A stretch of 32,326 nucleotides of DNA from the NCBI GenBank assembly GCA_017883185.1, contig JADGOB010000036.1, positions 1 to 32,326 on the forward strand. The letters run 5' to 3'. This DNA comes from Acidobacteriota bacterium (GTDB lineage Bacteria > Acidobacteriota > Vicinamibacteria > Vicinamibacterales > Fen-181). The first letter of the stretch is position 1; every line of letters starts with the position of its first letter. Of this stretch, positions 7,423 through 15,178 are shown one piece after another. The position numbers and the translations under genes were made by a program. The notes beneath the pieces are model-generated. The model did no database searches. It saw nothing but the letters and a program-made list of their open reading frames with translations, and was not told where the DNA came from.

Positions 7423-8871
7423 CTACTTCCGATTTCCCTCTATATCCAGCACGACGATCGGGGCGATACCGGTGGCCTTCAGCGGCGCCTCGATCGTGGC
7501 GCGGTCGCCGACGATCACGATCGACAGGTGATCGACATCGATGTACTGCTTCGCCACCCGCACGAGATCCGCCTTCGTGACGGCGTTGATCGACTTCCCA
7601 TACTGCTGGTAGTAGTCGTCGGGCTGCCCCTGCGTCCTCAGCATGCCGATGGCCGCGCCGATGCTGCTCACCGACCCGAACACGCCGGGCAGGCTCTGCA
7701 CCAGCGAGCTCTTGGACGTCGCCAGTTCTTCGTCCGTCACCGGCCGGCTTCCGCCGACGCCGCGCAGTTCCTTCATGAACTCCACGAGGGCCACGTCGCT
7801 CTTCGCCGAGATGATGTCTCCGCCCGCCCGGAACGCTCCCGGCCCCTTCCCGAAGGCGAACGACGAGCTGACGCCGTAGCTCAACCCCTTCTCCTCGCGG
7901 ATGTTCGCGTTCAGGCGCGACTGGAACATCCCGCCGAGCAGCGTGTTCATCACCTCGAGCGCGTAGTAATCGGGCGTGTTTCGCGGCGGGCCGGGGTTGC
8001 CGATCGCGAAGGTGGATTGCGCCGCGCCCGGCTTGTCCACCAGGTAGATCGTGGTCGGCGCCTTCGCGGGCAGCGCGGGGTACGAGAAGTCCGGCTTGCC
8101 GCCGCCGGCCGGCCACCCGGCCAGCGCCTTCTCGACGGTCGCCTTCGCGGTGGCCGGCGTGACGTCGCCGGAGACGATCACCACGGCTCGCCCCGGCTGG
8201 AAGTATGCCTTCTGGAACGCCACGACGTCATCGCGGGTGATCGCCGCGAGCGTCTCCTCGGTCGTCAGTTGGCCGAACGGGTGAGCGGTCCCGAACAGCA
8301 CTTTCGGGAATACGCGCCTGGCAATGGCTCCCGGCTGCGCCCTGGCCGCGTTCAATGCGACCAGCCGCTGCGCCCGAAGCCTGTCGAGCGCCGGGGCCGG
8401 GAACGTCGAGTTCACGAGCATGTCGGCCAGGAGGTCGAGCGTCTGCGCGAACTTGCCCGTCGTGGAGACGAAGCCCATCGCGCCTGAATCGCCGCCGATG
8501 CCCGCGTTCACCGATGTGCCGAGCAGTTGCAGCGCGTTCGAGAGCGCCTCGCCGTCGCGTGTCTTCGTTCCCTCGCTCATCATCGACGCGGTGAGGCTGG
8601 CGAGGCCGCGCCGGTTGGCCGGCTCGAACTGATCGGAGCCACCAAGCACGATCAACGAGAACGAGACCAGCGGCAGGTCGTGCTTCTCCGACACGATCAA
8701 CTCCGCGCCGCTGGATAACGTGGTCTTCGTCCAGGCCGGCACGCGAAGCTCGGTCGCCTTGCCGGGCGGGGGTATTTTCGCGCGGTCGAGTGCCTGTTGC
8801 GCCGCGACTGGCAGCGAGAAAAGCGCCGCGGCCAGGACGATGACCGAGAGAGGTCGATTCAGGGCGTTCAT
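7423..8871 (-). CDS. M16 peptidase family protein lacking the zinc site
   Basis: 482 residues from the ATG at 8871. A signal peptide (about 1-24, ending LPVAAQQ) is followed by two M16/insulinase half-domains. Where active members have HxxEH, this one reads 'GLASLTASMMSEGT' in place of 'GLAHLxEHMxxxGT', so both zinc histidines and the catalytic glutamate are absent. The second half keeps the usual 'LNANIREEKGLSYGVSSSF' stretch that carries the substrate-binding R/Y part. It is therefore the non-catalytic partner of a heterodimer, like the alpha subunit of mitochondrial processing peptidase. The ATG overlaps the TGA of the upstream active M16 gene by 4 bp (ATGA), indicating coupled translation. 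A longer open frame reaches upstream over that gene but is not real. Confidence 0.92.
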   Translation of the reverse strand: MNALNRPLSVIVLAAALFSLPVAAQQALDRAKIPPPGKATELRVPAWTKTTLSSGAELIVSEKHDLPLVSFSLIVLGGSDQFEPANRRGLASLTASMMSEGTKTRDGEALSNALQLLGTSVNAGIGGDSGAMGFVSTTGKFAQTLDLLADMLVNSTFPAPALDRLRAQRLVALNAARAQPGAIARRVFPKVLFGTAHPFGQLTTEETLAAITRDDVVAFQKAYFQPGRAVVIVSGDVTPATAKATVEKALAGWPAGGGKPDFSYPALPAKAPTTIYLVDKPGAAQSTFAIGNPGPPRNTPDYYALEVMNTLLGGMFQSRLNANIREEKGLSYGVSSSFAFGKGPGAFRAGGDIISAKSDVALVEFMKELRGVGGSRPVTDEELATSKSSLVQSLPGVFGSVSSIGAAIGMLRTQGQPDDYYQQYGKSINAVTKADLVRVAKQYIDVDHLSIVIVGDRATIEAPLKATGIAPIVVLDIEGNRK

Positions 8872-10307
8872 CGCTTCACCTCCGGGCGGGGCGTGTCTTC
8901 GGCGCCGGTCACCTTCGTGCTCTCTGCTGGCTTCGATGCCTCGTCGGGTTTGCCCGCCGGCACCACGCTGAGGACGATGCGCCCTTTCGTCAGGTACGTG
9001 TTGGCGACCCGCTTCACATCGGCGGCCGTCACCGCCATCGATTTCTGGAGGTCGATCTTGTAGTGGCCGGGGTCGCCGTGGAGGCCGGCGCTGTCGCTGA
9101 GGCCCATCGCCTTGCCCAGGTTCGACTCGAGGCCGCGCACGAAGGTCAGTTCCTGGCCGGCCGTGGCCTTCTGGATTTCCTCGGCCGTCGGCCCCTCGGC
9201 CTTCAGCCGTTCGATGATCCCGTCGGCAGCGGCCTCGAGCTCGGTCAGGGTGTGGCCCGGGCGCGGGGTGATCGTCACCATGAACTCGCCGACGTCTTCG
9301 TTCGTGCCCTGGAAGGCCGAGACGGATGCCGCCGCCTGCTGGTCGTAGACGAGCGCCTTGGTCAGGCGCGCCGTGCGCGGCCCGGCCAGGATGCTGCCGA
9401 GGATGTCGAGGGCGTAATGGTCGTCGCTCTTCTCTCCCACGGTGGGCCACTGGATGTAGAGCCGCGAGACCTGCACGCGATCTTCGTATGAGAACCGGCG
9501 CTCCCCTGGAAGCGTGGCCGTCGAGACCGTCGGCCGCACCACGGGCTTGCCGCGCGGGATGTCGCCGAAGTACTTCGTCACCCACGCCTTCACCTGCGCC
9601 GAATCGAAGTCGCCGACGATCGCGAGGAAGACATTATTGGTCGCGTAGTACGTCCGGAAGAAGGTCTTGACGTCGTCTGCCGACGCGGCGCTCAGGTCGT
9701 CCATGCTCCCGATCACGTCCCAGGAATACGGGTTGTCGGCCGGATACGTCGCGCGAGCGAGGATCTCGTTCACCTTCCCGTACGGCTGGTTGTCCACGCC
9801 CTGGCGGCGCTCGTTCTTCACGATATCGCGCTGGGCGTTGAGCTTCGCGAGGTCGAGCGTGTCGAGCAGGAATCCCATCCGGTCCGCTTCGATCCACAGC
9901 GCCGACTCGAGGTAGTTCGACGGCACGATCTCGAAATACGTGGTGCGGTCGTTCGACGTCGTGCCGTTGTTGCTGCCGCCTATCCCCTCGGTGAGCTTGT
10001 CGTGCAGCCCGTACGGCACGTGGCCCGACCCGGTGAACATGATGTGCTCGAACAGGTGTGCGAACCCCGTTCGGCCGGGCAGCTCGTTCTTGGACCCGAC
10101 GTGGTACCAGAGGTTGACCGCCACGGTAGGCGTCGTGCGGTCGGTGGACAGAATGACCGTCAGGCCGTTCGGAAGCGTGTAGCTTTCGAACGGAATCCGG
10201 ATCGTGTCGGACCCGGGGGGAGCCGCCGAGGGAGGACGCTGGGCGGCAGCCACGCAGGAGAGCGCCACGAGCGCAATCCACGCGAACTTGCGGCAGGGTG
10301 TGGGCAC
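8868..10307 (-). CDS. M16 zinc metallopeptidase, catalytic subunit
   Basis: 479 residues, taking the GTG at 10307 as start. AAGGAG lies 11 nt upstream, and the start gives a signal peptide (KFAWIALVALSCVAAAQ). The zinc motif HLFEH is at His84, Glu87 and His88 within GFAHLFEHIMFTGS, and the third ligand is probably Glu166 in KNERRQG. Two M16 half-domains follow, with the second ending in a charged, Pro/Lys-rich tail. The protein should degrade peptides or short proteins in the periplasm, in complex with the inactive partner encoded directly downstream with a 4-bp overlap. Any ATG further upstream in this frame would run into the divergent gene's promoter region, so the GTG start is preferred, though not certain. 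Confidence 0.92.
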   Translation of the reverse strand: MPTPCRKFAWIALVALSCVAAAQRPPSAAPPGSDTIRIPFESYTLPNGLTVILSTDRTTPTVAVNLWYHVGSKNELPGRTGFAHLFEHIMFTGSGHVPYGLHDKLTEGIGGSNNGTTSNDRTTYFEIVPSNYLESALWIEADRMGFLLDTLDLAKLNAQRDIVKNERRQGVDNQPYGKVNEILARATYPADNPYSWDVIGSMDDLSAASADDVKTFFRTYYATNNVFLAIVGDFDSAQVKAWVTKYFGDIPRGKPVVRPTVSTATLPGERRFSYEDRVQVSRLYIQWPTVGEKSDDHYALDILGSILAGPRTARLTKALVYDQQAAASVSAFQGTNEDVGEFMVTITPRPGHTLTELEAAADGIIERLKAEGPTAEEIQKATAGQELTFVRGLESNLGKAMGLSDSAGLHGDPGHYKIDLQKSMAVTAADVKRVANTYLTKGRIVLSVVPAGKPDEASKPAESTKVTGAEDTPRPEVKR

Positions 10308-10431
10308 GGCTAGGTCTTCTCCTTGAAAGAGGTGCTCGACGATTCTACTCCGCGGCGGAAGGGAACCACGACTGAGCTGCGAGCGTAGCACCGCGCCCCT
10401 CAGGTATTTGGTCGGCAACAGTCCAGCCCCA

Positions 10432-10460
10432 TTACAGAAAATTCCGCCGGCTGATAGACT
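10432..10460 (+). promoter_or_regulatory. Candidate sigma-70 promoter for the unknown exported protein
   Basis: TTACAG (10432-10437) and TAGACT (10455-10460) are separated by exactly 17 nt, close to the TTGACA/TATAAT consensus. A Shine-Dalgarno-like AAGGGGG (10469-10475) and the ATG at 10480 follow at suitable distances. The site lies in the divergent space shared with the M16 operon. Confidence 0.4.
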
Positions 10461-10479
10461 GTTCTCATAAGGGGGCCCC

Positions 10480-11577
10480 ATGTTCCGATCCCTCACGCTC
10501 TCACGCACGCCCAGTGTGGTGCACGCTTCCGTGCTTGCCGCATCAGCCTCCGTGCTGGTAGCGGCAGGCGCCGTCCTGGCGCTGCAAGCCTCCGTCGGGG
10601 CGCAATCCCCGGTGTCGTTCGCGCAGTCCCTTGGTCGACGCTTCGGCTTCACCCCACTCCAGTTGGCGGCTGTGGACGCCGGCACCTCTGTCGCCGTGGT
10701 CCTCCCGTCCAGCGTGGACCGCGAGATTGTCGTCGCCGGAGCCGTATTCGTCCATGCGACCAGCGCCCGGCTCGTGTCCGTGCTCCAGGACGTCGAGCGG
10801 CTCGAGTCGGGTGAGGGGTTCATTCGCACCAAGAGGCTGACCGACCCGCCGCGGCTGGGCGATTTCGCCGGGTTGCAGTTGCCGGCCGCCGATGTGGAGG
10901 CGCTGCGCGACTGTCGGCCCGGGCGCTGCGATGTCAAACTCGGCCAGGGCGCGTTCGACCTGCTCAAGAAAATCGACTGGTCGGCGCCCAACGCGGCCGC
11001 ACGCGTCAACGCCCTCGCCCGCCAGGCCTCACTCGATTACGTCATGGCCTACCGGAAAGGCGGAAACCAAAAGCTGGCCGTCTACCTGGACTCGGATCGG
11101 CCGCAGTTCGTCGCGCGCGAATTCGAGGAGATGATCGGCCGCGTCGATCTCTGGCCGGACGTGCTGACGCCGCTCGCCAAGTACCTTCGCGGCTACCCGA
11201 CGGCGGCGCGGCCGAGCCTCACGCGCGACTTCTTCTACTGGTCGCTGGCGGAGTTCGGCCTCAAGCCGGTCTTCCGCATAAACCACGTCGTCGTCCAGGG
11301 CACCGGGCGCACGAGCGGGCCGCTTCACGTCGTGGCGGTGAAGCAGCTCTACGCCAGTCACTACTTCCACACAGCGCTCGAAGTCCGCGCCGTGGTGAGC
11401 GCCGACAAGCGTCAGTCCGGCAAGGGCGTTTATCTTGTCGTGTTGAACATGGCGCGGTCCGACGGCCTGGCCGGCCTGTTCGGCGTTCTCATCAAGCCGA
11501 GAGCCAGCAATGGCTCGCGCGACGGTCTCGAGCGGGCGCTGGCCGCCATCAAGCGGATGGCCGAAGCGGGACGCTGA
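10480..11577 (+). CDS. Exported protein of unknown function
   Basis: 365 residues; I do not recognise the family. A long hydrophobic N-terminus (about residues 17-42, ending VGAQ) looks like a signal peptide, so the protein is probably periplasmic. The rest is soluble and mixed alpha/beta, with a possible disulfide pair in 'DCRPGRCDVKLG', a helical stretch around 'ASLDYVMAYRKGGNQKLAVYLD', and a C-terminal part with alternating strands 'FRINHVVVQ', 'HVVAVKQLYASHYFHTALEVRAVV' and 'GVYLVVLNMARSDGLAG'. That strand-rich end could be a START/SRPBCC-like fold, but this is only an impression. It is divergent from the M16 pair and upstream of the BNR gene, within a run of exported peptidases. Confidence 0.8.
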   Translation: MFRSLTLSRTPSVVHASVLAASASVLVAAGAVLALQASVGAQSPVSFAQSLGRRFGFTPLQLAAVDAGTSVAVVLPSSVDREIVVAGAVFVHATSARLVSVLQDVERLESGEGFIRTKRLTDPPRLGDFAGLQLPAADVEALRDCRPGRCDVKLGQGAFDLLKKIDWSAPNAAARVNALARQASLDYVMAYRKGGNQKLAVYLDSDRPQFVAREFEEMIGRVDLWPDVLTPLAKYLRGYPTAARPSLTRDFFYWSLAEFGLKPVFRINHVVVQGTGRTSGPLHVVAVKQLYASHYFHTALEVRAVVSADKRQSGKGVYLVVLNMARSDGLAGLFGVLIKPRASNGSRDGLERALAAIKRMAEAGR

Positions 11578-11637
11578 CGGGGGCCAGCGACCGCCGACTG
11601 CCCCGCCGCCAGATAGGCGCATTCTCGCCCATTCCGA

Positions 11638-11643
11638 TATAAT
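11638..11643 (+). promoter_or_regulatory. Consensus -10 element before the BNR gene
   Basis: A perfect TATAAT lies 34 nt before the ATG at 11678 in otherwise GC-rich DNA. No good -35 hexamer is visible 16-18 nt upstream. TGGAGG (11666-11671) at 6-nt spacing forms the ribosome binding site. The BNR-M14 pair may therefore have its own promoter rather than reading through from the unknown gene. Confidence 0.35.
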
Positions 11644-11677
11644 CCCCCATCCTTCCTTCGCCTTCTGGAGGCTCTTG

Positions 11678-14600
11678 ATGAAACACCATCTGTTGATTGG
11701 ACTTGGCGTGGCGCTCGCGCTCGCGCTTGCCGGCCCGTCGCTCGTCGGGCAGGCCGGGCAGGCGTCGCTTGCGACCCCCGTTGCCGGCGGCCCGTTCGAC
11801 TCGCTGCACTTCCGCTCGATCGGTCCGGCATCGACGGCCGGCCGTGTCTCCGACCTCGCGGTCTACGAGGCGAACCCGGCGATCTTCTACGTCGGCACCG
11901 CACACAGCGGCGTGTGGAAGACGACGAACAACGGCACGACATTCGAGGCGCAGTTCCAGAGCCAAGGCCTGATGTCGATCGGTGACGTCGCCGTCTCACC
12001 GTCGAATCCTGACCTGGTCTGGATCGGCACCGGCGAGTCCAACAACCGGCAGAGCACCTCCTGGGGCGACGGCGTCTACAAGACAACCGACGGCGGCAAG
12101 ACCTGGGTGCACATGGGTCTTCGAACGTCACGCCACATCAACCGCGTCCTGATCGACCCGCGCGACAACAACACGGTCTTCGTCGCGGCCACCGGAAGCC
12201 TCTGGGGCCCGGGCGGCGAGCGCGGCGTCTACAAGACGGCCGACGGTGGCAAGACCTGGAAACAGGTGTTGAAGGTGGACGACGACACCGGCGCCAACGA
12301 CCTCGCCATGGACGGGACGAACAACCGCGTCCTCTACGCCTCCACCTACCAGCGCCGCCGCACCTCGTGCTGCATGAACGGCGGAGGACCCGGCAGCGGT
12401 CTCTGGAAATCGACGGATGCCGGTGAAACGTGGACGCGCCTGAAGACCGGGCTTCCCGAAGGATCACTGGGCCGAATCGCGGTGGACGTCTATCGCCGGC
12501 GCGGCAGCGTGCTCTACGCCCTGATCGAGGGACCGGCAGCAGCGGGCGCGGGTGCGCGGGGTGCCGGCGGCGCGAGCGTACCCGCAGCGGCAGCCGAACA
12601 GGCTCCTGGCGCCGGGCAGCGCGGCGGCGCGCAGACAGGCGTCAGCGCCGGACCGACCGGACTCTATCGTTCCGACGACGCGGGCGCGACGTGGCGGAAG
12701 GTGAACAACGCCAACCCGCGGCCGATGTACTTCAGCCAGGTTCGCATCGACCCGAACGACGCCGACCTCGTCTACCTCGGCGGCGTCGGGTTACACCAGA
12801 CGCTTGATGGCGGCAAGACAATCGCAACCGACGTGGCCGCCTCGACGCACGACGACGTGCACGGCATCTGGATCGACCCGGCAAACTCGAGCCACGTGCT
12901 GATTGGGAACGACGGTGGCGTGTCCGTGTCGTACGACCAGGCGAAGACCTGGGCCTTCATGCCCAACCTGCCCATCGCCACGTTCTATCACGTGAGCTAC
13001 GACATGGCGACGCCGTTCAACGTGTGCGGGGGCATGCAGGACAACTACGACTGGTGCGGCCCGAGCGCGGTGCGCGGCTCGGCCGGCATCGCCAACCACA
13101 ACTGGACCACGGTGCAGGGCGGCGACGGCTTCGTCGTGCTGCAGGACCCGACCGACTATCGCATCGCTTACACCGAGTCTCAGGACGGCAACATGGCTCG
13201 CCTCGACCGCGTCACGTTCGAGACGATGAGCATCCGGCCGCAGGCGGCGCCAGGCGAACCGGCGCTCCGCTTCCACTGGAACACGCCGCTGACGATGTCG
13301 CCGCACGATTCGAAGGTGATCTACGCGCCGGCCAACAAGGTGTTCCGTTCGGCCGACCGGGGCCTGTCGTGGACGGCCATCAGCCAGGACCTGACCGGCG
13401 GCGCCAGCCGCGACGAGATCGTGACGATGGGCGTGAAGGGCAGCGAGATCCAGGTAGCGCGCAACGACGGGATCGCGGCCTGGCCCGCCATCACCACGTT
13501 CGCGGAATCGCCAAAGCGGGCGGGCGTCCTCTACGCGGGGACCGATGACGGGCGCCTGGCGGCCACGCGCGACATGGGCAAGACATGGTCGCAGGTCTTC
13601 GACAGAATCCCGGGCGTACCGAAGGGCATCTACGTGGCGAAAGTCGCCCCGTCCAGGTTCGACGAAGGCACCGTGTACGCGACGTTCGACGGGCACCGCC
13701 AGAACGACTTCGAGACGTATGCCTACGCGAGCAGCGATTTCGGGCAGAGCTGGCGTTCGATCAACGGGAACATCAAGGGCGAGGTGGCGCGGACGATCAC
13801 CGAGGACCTGAAGAATCCGGATGTCCTCTACCTCGGCACCGAGACGGGGCTGTTCGTGACCGTCGATCGCGGGAAGAGCTGGATGCGGGTGAACGCCAAC
13901 CTCCCGACGGTGCGGATCGACGAGATCACCCTGCACCCGCGCGAGAACGCCATGCTGCTCGCGACGCACGGCCGGGGCATCTGGATCCTCGACAACATGG
14001 CGCCCATCCAGGAGCACGCGGCCGCGCAGCCGGTCGAGGCGAAGTTGTTCTCGCCCTCGCCGACGGCGATGTATCGCCGCCCGGCGCGGGACCACAACTA
14101 CGAGTTCTGGGGCGACCAGACCTACTACGGCGAGAATCCGCCGCAGGCGGCCGTCCTGACCTGGTTCCTCAAGAAGGCCGTTGGCGAAGTGAAGCTGAAG
14201 ATCACCGACGCGACCACCGGAAAGGAAGTCCGCGAGATCTCCGGCCAGGTGCTGGCGAACAGCAACAAGGCGGGAACGCAGGCCGCGTGCTGGGATCTCA
14301 GGGTGCAGCCGCTGCCGACGCCGGCAACCGGGCAGCGAGGAGCGGGCGCCGGCGGGGGACGGGCTGAAGGCACCGCCCCTGCGGGCGCGCCGCAGGGCGG
14401 AGGACGCGGCGGGGCCGGCGGCGGAGCGCCCGCGGTGAGCCCGTTCGGCGCCGGCTGCGGCGGGGCCGGTGGCGGAGGGGGCGGCGGAGCGTTCGGTGGC
14501 GGCGGCGGCACGGCGGGGCCGTTCGTGCTCCCCGGCAGCTATAATGTGGCGCTCGTCATCGACGGGAAGACGGTTGATACCAGGCCGATGAAGGTCGCGG

Positions 14601-15139
14601 CCGATCCCGAGGTAGGGCTGACGTCCGTCGAACGGAAGAAGCTCTACAACATGGCGATGGAGATGCACCAACTGCAGGGTTTTGCCACGCAGGTGTCGAG
14701 CGCGGTCACACCGCTGAACACGCGGATGGGTGAGCTGGCCAAGGAGATCGCCAGCCGCACAGATCTGCCGGCCGACGTGAAGGCCTCGTTCGACGCCTTC
14801 AACAAGGAACTGGCCGCGATTGCCCCGAAGTTTGCGCAGCAGGCCTTGGGCGCGCGCGGTGGAGGCGGTGGCGGCGGCGGTACGCGCGGCGGCGCGACCG
14901 AGAACCTGCTGGCGCGGATCGGCCAGGCCAAAACCGGCCTGATGGGAGGCATCTCGCCGGGCGACTCGACGACGCGCGCCTACACCGAGGTGAAGGCGCA
15001 GGCGCCAAAGGCGATGGCCGATGCCAATGCGGTGATCACGAAAGCCTCGGCGCTCAGCAGCGCCCTGGCCAAGTACAAGTTGACGCTGGCCGTTCCGGAA
15101 CCAGTGAAGCTGCCGGCCGCGGCGCCCGCAAAGAAATAG
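11678..15139 (+). CDS. Exported BNR/Asp-box repeat (sortilin-like propeller) protein
   Basis: 1153 residues from the ATG at 11678, chosen because TGGAGG lies 6 nt upstream and a signal peptide follows directly (MKHHLLIGLGVALALALAG). An earlier in-frame ATG at 11510 lies inside the preceding gene. At least eight Asp-box motifs (SxDxGxTW) are visible: KTTDGGKTW, KTADGGKTW, KSTDAGETW, RSDDAGATW, RSADRGLSW, ATRDMGKTW, ASSDFGQSW and VTVDRGKSW. These form one or two beta-propellers like those of sialidases and VPS10/sortilin proteins. No sialidase arginine triad can be confirmed, so enzyme activity is uncertain; binding of peptides or glycans is equally possible. The C-terminal 250 residues contain large Gly/Ala-rich inserts (about 14330-14520 and 14855-14895) around short helical segments. 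The M14 gene follows after 39 bp, so the two are probably co-transcribed. Confidence 0.88.
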   Translation: MKHHLLIGLGVALALALAGPSLVGQAGQASLATPVAGGPFDSLHFRSIGPASTAGRVSDLAVYEANPAIFYVGTAHSGVWKTTNNGTTFEAQFQSQGLMSIGDVAVSPSNPDLVWIGTGESNNRQSTSWGDGVYKTTDGGKTWVHMGLRTSRHINRVLIDPRDNNTVFVAATGSLWGPGGERGVYKTADGGKTWKQVLKVDDDTGANDLAMDGTNNRVLYASTYQRRRTSCCMNGGGPGSGLWKSTDAGETWTRLKTGLPEGSLGRIAVDVYRRRGSVLYALIEGPAAAGAGARGAGGASVPAAAAEQAPGAGQRGGAQTGVSAGPTGLYRSDDAGATWRKVNNANPRPMYFSQVRIDPNDADLVYLGGVGLHQTLDGGKTIATDVAASTHDDVHGIWIDPANSSHVLIGNDGGVSVSYDQAKTWAFMPNLPIATFYHVSYDMATPFNVCGGMQDNYDWCGPSAVRGSAGIANHNWTTVQGGDGFVVLQDPTDYRIAYTESQDGNMARLDRVTFETMSIRPQAAPGEPALRFHWNTPLTMSPHDSKVIYAPANKVFRSADRGLSWTAISQDLTGGASRDEIVTMGVKGSEIQVARNDGIAAWPAITTFAESPKRAGVLYAGTDDGRLAATRDMGKTWSQVFDRIPGVPKGIYVAKVAPSRFDEGTVYATFDGHRQNDFETYAYASSDFGQSWRSINGNIKGEVARTITEDLKNPDVLYLGTETGLFVTVDRGKSWMRVNANLPTVRIDEITLHPRENAMLLATHGRGIWILDNMAPIQEHAAAQPVEAKLFSPSPTAMYRRPARDHNYEFWGDQTYYGENPPQAAVLTWFLKKAVGEVKLKITDATTGKEVREISGQVLANSNKAGTQAACWDLRVQPLPTPATGQRGAGAGGGRAEGTAPAGAPQGGGRGGAGGGAPAVSPFGAGCGGAGGGGGGGAFGGGGGTAGPFVLPGSYNVALVIDGKTVDTRPMKVAADPEVGLTSVERKKLYNMAMEMHQLQGFATQVSSAVTPLNTRMGELAKEIASRTDLPADVKASFDAFNKELAAIAPKFAQQALGARGGGGGGGGTRGGATENLLARIGQAKTGLMGGISPGDSTTRAYTEVKAQAPKAMADANAVITKASALSSALAKYKLTLAVPEPVKLPAAAPAKK

Positions 15140-15178
15140 AGCGTAGCGGCGATCGGTCGTCGTCCGATGAGGTTATCG

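Noticed and set aside
5215-8487. Long plus-strand open frame (1090 codons) across tricorn and the antisense of the M16 gene
   Set aside because: Out of frame with the tricorn catalytic motifs, very Arg-rich, and it runs through the intergenic repeat at 7366-7417; not coding.
8872-9585. N-terminal extension of the inactive M16 protein over the upstream gene
   Set aside because: The ATG at 8871 starts a clean signal peptide and forms an ATGA overlap; the extension is out of frame with the HLFEH gene it covers.
10308-11009. N-terminal extension of the catalytic M16 protein over the divergent gene
   Set aside because: It would run antisense through the unknown exported gene, and the GTG at 10307 gives a signal peptide.
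11678-15139. Calling the BNR protein a sialidase
   Set aside because: Asp-box repeats are clear, but the sialidase arginine triad and FRIP motif were not found; many propellers with Asp boxes are not sialidases.
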